This document shows, in pieces, positions 23,728 to 28,552 of a stretch of DNA of 28,552 nucleotides (within the stretch, counting starts at the first letter, position 1; every line of letters begins with the position of its first letter). Under the pieces are notes generated by a model. That model made no database searches. It was not told the DNA's origin and saw only the letters and a list, made by a program, of their open reading frames with translations. This DNA is from Bacillota bacterium (lineage in GTDB: Bacteria > Bacillota > Clostridia > Lachnospirales > Lachnospiraceae): assembly GCA_023436225.1 (NCBI GenBank), contig JAEZKA010000064.1, positions 1-28,552 on the forward strand, in the 5' to 3' direction. A program made the position numbers and the translations under genes.

Positions 23728-24621
23728 ATGAAACAGAAAAAAAGAAAAAAGAGTAAAACTGATATTATTTTTATTATAGTAAATACGATTATATTAACCT
23801 CGTTCTGTGCACTTACCTTGTATCCCATCCTGAACACATTGGCAATATCATTAAATGATGGTATGGATGCAGTTCGTGGAGGTATCTATCTATTGCCCAG
23901 AAAGTTCACTTTACAGAACTTTTATACGGTTGTAACGAGAGACAATATCATAACCGGAATTCGTGTATCAGTAATTAGAACAGTTATCGCAACCTTTCTT
24001 AGTATGTTTGTAACAGCATTGCTTGCTTATGTATTATCCAGAAAAGAATTTCTGTTTGGTAAGCAGGTTTCCCTATTCTATGTATTGACAATGTATGTCA
24101 GTGGTGGTTTAGTACCTACCTTATTACTTTACAAGGGTTTGGGACTGACCAATAATTTCTTGGTATATATTATTCCGGGTATGATTAGTGCCTTTAATAT
24201 GATCGTAATCCGAACCTTTATGAACGGACTTCCAGACAGCTTTGTGGAGTCGGCTCAGGTGGATGGTGCCGGTCATATGAAGATATTTTTAAGAATTGTA
24301 CTTCCTCTTTGTAAGCCGGTTATGGCTACCGTTGCATTATTCATCGCAGTAGGTCAATGGAACTCCTGGTTTGATGCTATGCTCTATAACCCAGAGAGAC
24401 CGGATCTTACTACGCTTCAATATGAGCTTATGAAGCTATTATCCTCGGTTTCACAGCAACAAGGAAGTGCCAGCGTCATGAGAAATGCTTCGAGCCAGGT
24501 TACTCCTGTAACCATCCGATCCGCAACAGCAATCTTCACTGCAGCACCAATTGTAATGTTGTATCCCTTCCTTCAGAGATACTTTATCAGTGGTATGATG
24601 ATCGGCGGCGTAAAAGAATAA
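23728..24621 (+). CDS. ABC importer permease, LplC/YtcP-like
   Basis: The second permease subunit, 297 residues with six transmembrane helices and the coupling EAA loop at 174-194 (ESAQVDGAG then RIVLPLC). It begins with a very basic tail followed by the first membrane helix at about 13-38, normal for the family. An AGGAGGAGG site lies just before the ATG. No ATPase gene is present in the locus; in Gram-positive relatives such importers borrow a shared MsmX-type ATPase encoded elsewhere. The gene ends the operon, with a terminator about 40 bp later. Confidence 0.93.
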   Translation: MKQKKRKKSKTDIIFIIVNTIILTSFCALTLYPILNTLAISLNDGMDAVRGGIYLLPRKFTLQNFYTVVTRDNIITGIRVSVIRTVIATFLSMFVTALLAYVLSRKEFLFGKQVSLFYVLTMYVSGGLVPTLLLYKGLGLTNNFLVYIIPGMISAFNMIVIRTFMNGLPDSFVESAQVDGAGHMKIFLRIVLPLCKPVMATVALFIAVGQWNSWFDAMLYNPERPDLTTLQYELMKLLSSVSQQQGSASVMRNASSQVTPVTIRSATAIFTAAPIVMLYPFLQRYFISGMMIGGVKE

Positions 24622-24662
24622 CTGAGATCAGAAATAATTAAATAATAAAAATATGTAATGTA

Positions 24663-24717
24663 GGCTGCTATTAGCCACTTCGGTATCAACACCTTAGTGT
24701 CAAATAACAGCCCTTTT
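24663..24717 (+). terminator. Terminator of the transporter operon
   Basis: The arms GGCTGCTATT (24663-24672) and AATAACAGCC (24703-24712) pair with one wobble, with CCACT/AGTG pairs inside, followed by CTTTTG. Confidence 0.7.
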
Positions 24718-24766
24718 GCGTTATGCTTAATTGAGTAATGACGGATGAGTATATTTAGAACTTTAC

Positions 24767-24795
24767 TTGAAATATTACATAATAATATGTAAAAT
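24767..24795 (+). promoter_or_regulatory. Promoter of the phosphatase-rlmH operon
   Basis: TTGAAA (24767-24772), a 17-base spacer and TAAAAT (24790-24795). The leader of about 110 nt contains 7-bp arms ACACTAA and TTAGTGT (about 24834-24863) that may form a hairpin. Confidence 0.55.
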
Positions 24796-24910
24796 AATAA
24801 TAGAGTTTTGTCGCCAAAGGAATGGATTGCTAACACTAAGAGCGATCATGTTATGTTAGTGTCAATAAGCTGCTTGGTTACATACTTATGACAGGAATAG
24901 GGAGAAAACT

Positions 24911-25498
24911 ATGCGTATTGGATTGTTACGGCATTTTAAGGTTAATTGCCCCCATAAAAAAATGATGACCTCAGAAGAGTTCCGCGAATGGTCGGAGAAA
25001 TACGAGGTTTCCAAGGTGATAAAGAAAAAGGTTGAAATGTACGGTATCGAATGGGATATTTGTTATGTCAGTGATTTGCCTCGTGCTATTACTACAGCTA
25101 AGGAAGTGTATAGTGGAAATCTAAAAATTGATAAACTACTGAGGGAAGTGGATAACGCTCCCTTCATACATACAGAGCGTATTAGACTACCCTTTGAGGT
25201 ATGGCATATTTGCGGAAGGCTGGCCTGGTATTTTAGGTCAAAAAGCCAGCCAGAATCCATCAAGGATACAAAAAGGCGAATCAATACCTTTCTTGATCGA
25301 ATTGACTGGTCCCAGGAGAACATTCTAATTGTATTTCATGGCTTTATGCTTTACAACTTCCAGAAGGAGCTCCGCAAGCGAGGCTTTGTAGGTGAGAAGC
25401 TGAAAATTGTTAAGAATGGTGTATTGTATGAATATATACAGGAAGACGAACAGAAGGAAGTAGCAGAGAATGAAAGTAACACTGATTTGTGTGGGTAA
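24911..25498 (+). CDS. Histidine phosphatase superfamily protein
   Basis: This 195-residue protein of the phosphoglycerate mutase-like superfamily keeps the catalytic core: Arg7-His8 near the N-terminus, Arg58 in the SDLPRAITTAKE motif, an acidic residue at Glu79 and a second catalytic histidine at His143 (VFHGFML). The usual RHG reads Arg-His-Phe, so the loop after the nucleophile differs from the norm. The substrate is unknown. It starts at an ATG after AGGGAGAAA. Its last 29 bp overlap rlmH, which suggests co-translation. The C-terminal tail is acidic and polar. Confidence 0.8.
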   Translation: MRIGLLRHFKVNCPHKKMMTSEEFREWSEKYEVSKVIKKKVEMYGIEWDICYVSDLPRAITTAKEVYSGNLKIDKLLREVDNAPFIHTERIRLPFEVWHICGRLAWYFRSKSQPESIKDTKRRINTFLDRIDWSQENILIVFHGFMLYNFQKELRKRGFVGEKLKIVKNGVLYEYIQEDEQKEVAENESNTDLCG

Positions 25499-25949
25499 AC
25501 TGAAGGAAAAATATCTTACTCAGGGAGTGGAAGAGTATGTAAAGCGTTTAAGCAGATACTGTAGCCTTGATATCATCGAATTGGCGGATGAGAAGACGCC
25601 TGACAATGCCAGCAGTGTTGTAGAGGATTTGATTAAGAAGAAGGAAGGTGAACGAATATTAAAAGCCTTGAAGGATGATTCCTATTGTATTGCATTAGCA
25701 ATTGATGGAGTGATGCTATCCTCACAAGAGCTAGCAGAAAAGATGGATGCATTAGGTGTTATGGGAACCAGTCACATTAGTTTTGTGATTGGGGGGTCCC
25801 TTGGGCTATCGGAGGAGGTTATCAAAAGAGCGAATTATAAGCTTAGCTTTTCGAAGATGACCTTTCCCCATCAGTTAATGAGAATGATTCTACTGGAGCA
25901 GGTATATCGTGCCTATCGAATTATTCATAATCAGCCCTATCATAAATAA
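25470..25949 (+). CDS. rlmH: 23S rRNA (pseudouridine1915-N3)-methyltransferase RlmH
   Basis: The SPOUT-class enzyme that methylates pseudouridine 1915 in helix 69 of 23S rRNA in assembled ribosomes. The 159-residue length is typical. It begins MKVTLICVGKLKE, has the SAM-binding knot region FVIGGSLGLSEEV at about 104-116 and ends HNQPYHK, the conserved C-terminus. The ATG lies within the end of the phosphatase gene, with GGAAG upstream. Confidence 0.97.
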   Translation: MKVTLICVGKLKEKYLTQGVEEYVKRLSRYCSLDIIELADEKTPDNASSVVEDLIKKKEGERILKALKDDSYCIALAIDGVMLSSQELAEKMDALGVMGTSHISFVIGGSLGLSEEVIKRANYKLSFSKMTFPHQLMRMILLEQVYRAYRIIHNQPYHK

Positions 25950-26048
25950 TATTTTTTTAAAATGTATTTAAGAGAATATAATAAAGAGCAAAGAAAGTTC
26001 AAGGATGCTTACTTTGGCTTACTTCACCCTAAGAGGAGGAATAATATT

Positions 26049-26528
26049 ATGAATACAATTGATTTTGCTATCAGCATGGAATTAGAAGGACAGAAATATT
26101 ACATGGACTTAGCGGAATTAAACAAAGACAATGAGCTACACAAGGTCTTTTTGTTATTAGCTGACGCAGAAATGCAGCATGCCAATCTACTTAACAAGTT
26201 TAAGAAGAAGGAAGCATTGATCCTAGAGAATCAGTCTATACAACCGGAGTTCAAATCAGTATTTCAGGACTTAACGTATTTTCATAAAGAAACTTCCGCT
26301 AAACAGCTGGATGCATATCGCATCGCTTGTGAGCAGGAAGAAAAAAGCATTGAATTGTATAAAAATATGAGATCCAAAGCCAGCAATGTATTGGAAGAGG
26401 AAATATATGATTACCTTATCCGTCAGGAGGAAGAACACTTAATTTTATTCGAGGAGCTAGTTAAAATGGTAACCCGTCCGGAGGAATGGGTTGAATCTGC
26501 TGAGTTTGGTATCCGAGAAGAGTATTAA
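26049..26528 (+). CDS. Ferritin-like diiron protein, rubrerythrin-type four-helix bundle
   Basis: This 159-residue protein has the four-helix diiron pattern: Glu13 in helix 1, Glu41-x-x-His44 in helix 2 (DAEMQHANLL), Glu98 in helix 3 (CEQEEKSIELY) and Glu127-x-x-His130 in helix 4. It is like the rubrerythrin erythrin domain but lacks the C-terminal rubredoxin module, so any electrons must come from a separate carrier such as the rubredoxin encoded at 1217. Peroxide reduction or oxygen defence is likely from the family. The ATG at 26049 is preferred because AGGAGG lies 9 bases upstream; an in-frame ATG at 25962 has no ribosome site. A TATAAT at 25977-25982 may be its -10 box. Confidence 0.85.
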   Translation: MNTIDFAISMELEGQKYYMDLAELNKDNELHKVFLLLADAEMQHANLLNKFKKKEALILENQSIQPEFKSVFQDLTYFHKETSAKQLDAYRIACEQEEKSIELYKNMRSKASNVLEEEIYDYLIRQEEEHLILFEELVKMVTRPEEWVESAEFGIREEY

Positions 26529-26541
26529 TGCTTATAACAAC

Positions 26542-26590
26542 GAAAGCTTCTGCTATGTATCAACACGATATAGCAGAAGCTTTCTTATCA
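26542..26590. terminator. Bidirectional terminator between convergent genes
   Basis: A perfect 15-bp stem (GAAAGCTTCTGCTAT with ATAGCAGAAGCTTTC, 26542-26556 and 26570-26584), extended by a G-U pair. It lies between the ferritin-like and DUF1062 genes and serves both. Confidence 0.8.
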
Positions 26591-26592
26591 CC

Positions 26593-27165
26593 CTAAGGAT
26601 TTACTATAATCTGAAGCTGATCCTTTATTTTAAGTTTTGAATTATTATTTTCCCCGATCAAAATGATTTTTTCATCAGCGATCAATTTTTTGATCTGTTG
26701 CCTGGATAGACCAAGCTGCTTAACAAGTAACCGATCAAGTCGAAGCTCAAAGGGATAGGTACAGAGGATATCAATCTGACAGGCCGAAGTAAGCTCACTG
26801 TAAGTAAGGTTATCGCCTTTGACCTCATAGCCTACATTCTCATAAGAGACAGTTGCTTTATTTCTTACGAGGGTTGATACATCATAAGCATAGTATTTGG
26901 CAAGCTCTTGATCATTTGATAAAAAGCCCTGATATAACTCCTTGTTGATTGCTTTCACATTGGTTCGTGAGAGTATTTCCAGATTGAACGTGTTATTGCA
27001 TTTATTACATTGATAAATCAGCCATACATCGATGGTATTATGATTTGCATTAACCCGAAAGTTTTTACTACATTCGTATTCCGAGGAACTACCGCATTTT
27101 GGGCAATTACGAATGATCATAGGCAGGGAAGAAGGAATAATCCCCCATTGATAAGTGTTTTGCAT
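26593..27165 (-). CDS. DUF1062 family protein with zinc ribbon and S4-like C-terminus
   Basis: A 190-residue soluble protein with no known role. The N-terminal part has a four-cysteine zinc ribbon, Cys21/Cys24 (NCPKCG) and Cys53/Cys56 (QCNKCN), in the sequence context of DUF1062. The C-terminal 45 residues (about 142-188) read like an S4 RNA-binding module: LRLDRLLVKQLGLSR, a second helix, then a short beta pair. Zinc plus S4 suggests contact with RNA or the ribosome, which is inference. The ATG has AAGGAG 9 bases upstream. A long inverted repeat lies in its upstream region. Confidence 0.8.
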   Translation of the reverse strand: MQNTYQWGIIPSSLPMIIRNCPKCGSSSEYECSKNFRVNANHNTIDVWLIYQCNKCNNTFNLEILSRTNVKAINKELYQGFLSNDQELAKYYAYDVSTLVRNKATVSYENVGYEVKGDNLTYSELTSACQIDILCTYPFELRLDRLLVKQLGLSRQQIKKLIADEKIILIGENNNSKLKIKDQLQIIVNP

Positions 27166-27180
27166 TTCTATACGCTCCTT

Positions 27181-27302
27181 ATTAGAGCTGTACAGAAGAT
27201 AGACAATATTTGGTCAAAGATTTATTATATGTTCTATTTAAGTTTCTAGATGTAATTCAATTGACAGAGGCTTCTATTTCTATACAGCTCACACTAATTA
27301 AT
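27181..27302. repeat. Inverted repeat in the DUF1062 upstream region
   Basis: The segment 27181-27203 (TTAGAGCTGTACAGAAGATAG) recurs in inverted and slightly expanded form at 27271-27298 (CTTCTATTTCTATACAGCTC then ACACTAA). About 65 bp of AT-rich DNA with a possible minus-strand TATAAT lies between them. The whole would place the ribosome site of the DUF1062 gene next to a long stem. Confidence 0.5.
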
Positions 27303-27305
27303 GAT

Positions 27306-27341
27306 GATAGAAAGCTCGCGAAACGTGCTTTCTATCGTTTT
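27306..27341 (+). terminator. Hairpin with a short T tail, no assigned gene
   Basis: The 10-bp arms GATAGAAAGC and GCTTTCTATC enclose a further CG/CG pair and are followed on the plus strand by GTTTTC. No plus-strand gene precedes it; it may act as a backstop for the minus-strand mini-gene. Confidence 0.45.
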
Positions 27342-27369
27342 CAAGTTCTCTCATATAAAACCACATGAT

Positions 27370-27396
27370 AAGAAAGCCCGTATTAATTGTTACGGG
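27370..27396 (-). terminator. Terminator-like hairpin after the mini-ORF
   Basis: On the minus strand CCCGTA and TACGGG pair around an 8-base loop, followed by CTTTCTTA. It lies 34 bp after the stop codon of the seven-codon frame. Confidence 0.5.
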
Positions 27397-27430
27397 TATC
27401 ATCATGCATTTCATATCATAGTTTTGAAAA

Positions 27431-27454
27431 TTAGTTGTGATCCGGTGTAGTCAT
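27431..27454 (-). CDS. Seven-codon mini-ORF (MTTPDHN) with a strong ribosome site
   Basis: On the minus strand AAAAAAGGAGG ends 7 bases before an ATG that opens a frame of only seven codons and a TAA. A moderate promoter can be drawn upstream (TTATAC, 17 bases, TATAAA), and a terminator-like hairpin follows. So the full set of expression signals surrounds a tiny peptide. It could be a leader peptide, a small-peptide gene, the remains of a deleted gene, or a ribosome site inside a regulatory RNA. Coding status is not proven. Confidence 0.35.
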   Translation of the reverse strand: MTTPDHN

Positions 27455-27549
27455 AGCATATCCTCCTTTTTTATATTTCAAGAATATCATGGGTATAAGA
27501 AATAAAAAACCTCAAACTCTTTTCAGAAATCTAATTAAGGTAAGGCTGG

Positions 27550-27604
27550 TAAAGATAATAAAAGAGCTGCATCAATCGACTTAATTGAGGATTGCAGCAG
27601 CTCT
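27550..27604 (-). terminator. Terminator of the CD3324-like gene
   Basis: Perfect outer arms AGAGCTGC and GCAGCTCT (27563-27570, 27597-27604), with TCAAT/ATTGA pairs inside. On the minus strand the stem is followed by TTTATTATCTTT. Confidence 0.7.
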
Positions 27605-27613
27605 GAGATAATA

Positions 27614-27910
27614 CTATTTAATTCGATACATATTATTATTTTTTTTCTTTTCTTTTAACAGGATCCGTTGGATACTCTTCAAGGACAAATAATACTCGAT
27701 GGCAAGGTTCGTTGCGCTAGCACCCTCCGTATATTTGCAATAGATTTCTTCATCTCTGAGACGAAGCTGAAGCCTGGTATCGGTATTCTCTCCCCATTCC
27801 TTATGATTTTCGGTTTTCTTAGGAATATAAAGATACTGACCCTGTGCATATTCTTGGATGATTTCCAGTAGGTCCTGTGGCAGTACTAATTCTGCTTTTA
27901 TATAGCTCAT
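27614..27910 (-). CDS. CD3324-like small protein with C-terminal helix-turn-helix
   Basis: A 98-residue cytosolic protein like the CD3324 family of Clostridia, function unknown. The N-terminal half (MSYIKAELVLPQ, GQYLYIP, WGENTDTR) is the family block; residues about 62-85 (TEGASATNLAIEYYLSLKSIQRIL) form a resolvase- or sigma-like helix-turn-helix, suggesting DNA binding. The tail is lysine and asparagine rich. I choose the ATG at 27910, which has GGAGG 6 bases upstream; an upstream in-frame ATG at 27928 precedes the ribosome site. Confidence 0.75.
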   Translation of the reverse strand: MSYIKAELVLPQDLLEIIQEYAQGQYLYIPKKTENHKEWGENTDTRLQLRLRDEEIYCKYTEGASATNLAIEYYLSLKSIQRILLKEKKKNNNMYRIK

Positions 27911-28124
27911 TTTGCTCCTCCTATACAATTGTCGTGAATAAAATTCATAGGATTGGGCAAAGGCTATTTCACAATTTTTTATTCTATGCGATAGCCCTTG
28001 CTACGCATTCTTAACGATTTCCATCATATAATGACTAGGCTCCTTTCTGGATTCTTAATTAAGAAAGCTTATCAATGTAATCAAACGATGTTTGTTCACA
28101 TTGCTTTACATTTGCTTAAGCGCA
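27911..28124. other. Non-coding region with several inverted repeats
   Basis: No gene seen. It holds a stem (GCAAAGGCTAT near 27958-27967 with ATAGCCCTTGC near 27991-28001), a perfect 14-bp palindrome TTCTTAATTAAGAA (28052-28065) and a tight hairpin of about 14 bp with a 3-base loop (28073-28103). Any of these may belong to the leader of the CD3324-like gene, whose promoter I could not place with confidence. Confidence 0.4.
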
Positions 28125-28174
28125 CAAAAAAAGGATGTGTGACCAACAAGCCGGAGCTGTCTGTAACACATCCT
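28125..28174 (-). terminator. Terminator of the cold-shock gene
   Basis: Perfect 9-bp arms AGGATGTGT and ACACATCCT (28132-28140, 28166-28174). On the minus strand the stem runs into seven T. Confidence 0.8.
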
Positions 28175-28216
28175 CATGGTTAATCCGCTAGGGATATATA
28201 ATCGCTATCAATTACA

Positions 28217-28420
28217 TTATGCAACTGTTACGTTAACTGCCTGCATACCACGTTGACCCTTTTCTAAGTCAAATGTAACCTTCTGGCCTTCTTCTAAAGT
28301 CTTGAAGCCGTTGGAAGCGATACCAGAGAAATGTACAAATACATCTTCTCCACCGTTATCGTTAGTGATGAAACCAAAACCCTTTTGTGCGTTAAACCAT
28401 TTTACTGTACCCTTGTTCAT
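28217..28420 (-). CDS. csp: Cold-shock protein, CspA family
   Basis: A 67-residue single cold-shock domain, an RNA chaperone that binds single-stranded nucleic acid and prevents mRNA structure. The RNP1 motif KGFGFI is at 13-18 and RNP2 VFVHF at 27-31, with the start MNKGTVKWFN typical of the family. The ATG follows AGGAGG about 8 bases upstream. It has its own terminator. The 5' side carries a terminator-like hairpin only about 45 bases before the start codon, described separately. Confidence 0.97.
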   Translation of the reverse strand: MNKGTVKWFNAQKGFGFITNDNGGEDVFVHFSGIASNGFKTLEEGQKVTFDLEKGQRGMQAVNVTVA

Positions 28421-28463
28421 GAAAGATACCTCCTAAATAATGTTATTAATGTATTTCATGTTT

Positions 28464-28522
28464 AAAAAAATCACATATTTTTGCAAGTCATCAAAGGTGT
28501 AATGACTTACAAAAATATGTGA
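28464..28522 (-). terminator. Strong terminator-like hairpin in front of csp
   Basis: Arms of 21 bp (28502-28522 and 28471-28491) pair with a single wobble around a 10-base loop, and the minus strand then has seven T (28470-28464). It is either the terminator of a gene beyond the window or an attenuator in the csp leader. Confidence 0.75.
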
Positions 28523-28523
28523 G

Positions 28524-28552
28524 ATCATACATGACTATTTAATACTTCTAAA
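28524..28552 (-). promoter_or_regulatory. Candidate promoter of csp at the window edge
   Basis: On the minus strand TTTAGA (28552-28547), a 17-base spacer and TATGAT (28529-28524). A start near 28517 would place the hairpin at the very 5' end of the csp transcript. I see no better promoter between the hairpin and the gene. Confidence 0.45.

Noticed and set aside
1..28552. CRISPR array, tRNA, rRNA, prophage or insertion sequence
   Set aside because: No regularly spaced repeats, cloverleaf sequences, phage proteins or transposase frames were seen on either strand.

Overview
The window looks like ordinary chromosome from a low-GC, anaerobic, Gram-positive Clostridia bacterium, most likely in or near the Lachnospiraceae. 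The reasons are AT-rich intergenic DNA, strong GGAGG ribosome sites, several TTG and GTG starts, rubredoxin and a single-cluster ferredoxin, a Rex redox repressor, a Re-type citrate synthase-like protein, a YesMN-type two-component pair beside an ABC importer with no ATPase gene, and a CD3324-like small protein. No rRNA, tRNA, CRISPR array, phage gene or transposase was seen.

Layout, left to right. 1-1440: a minus-strand ferredoxin-ferritin operon, then a rubredoxin gene with its own promoter and terminator. 1441-4460: tcdA (tRNA modification), an HD-domain hydrolase, a DUF554 membrane protein and a small membrane protein. 4460-8180: a Re-citrate synthase-like gene and an isocitrate dehydrogenase gene, which would supply 2-oxoglutarate, followed by a GntR/FCD regulator; a perfect palindrome on the citrate synthase promoter is a candidate operator. 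8180-10560: a convergent ABC-F ATPase gene with a structured leader. 10560-15840: rex, a coiled-coil gene of unknown function, acpS, a bifunctional NAD(P)HX repair enzyme, alanine racemase and a solitary MazF-like RNase, closed by a perfect terminator.

15843-16431 is a long non-coding gap with two perfect hairpins and no gene assigned to them. 16432-24720 is one nutrient-uptake locus: a YesM-like sensor kinase, a YesN-like AraC regulator overlapping it by 4 bp, a solute-binding lipoprotein, a permease with an unusual N-terminal membrane extension of about 250 residues, and a second permease. 24760-26590 holds a histidine phosphatase-family gene overlapping rlmH, then a rubrerythrin-like diiron protein. 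26590-28552, all minus strand, has a DUF1062 protein with a zinc ribbon and S4-like tail, a seven-codon mini-ORF with a full ribosome site and terminator-like hairpin, a CD3324-like helix-turn-helix protein and a cold-shock gene whose leader holds a terminator-like hairpin.

Most genes are familiar. I did not find a clearly new defence or biosynthetic system. The less ordinary material is non-coding or architectural: long nested imperfect inverted repeats between genes, the hairpin in the cold-shock leader, the palindrome at the citrate synthase promoter, the extended permease, the MazF without a visible antitoxin, and the mini-ORF.
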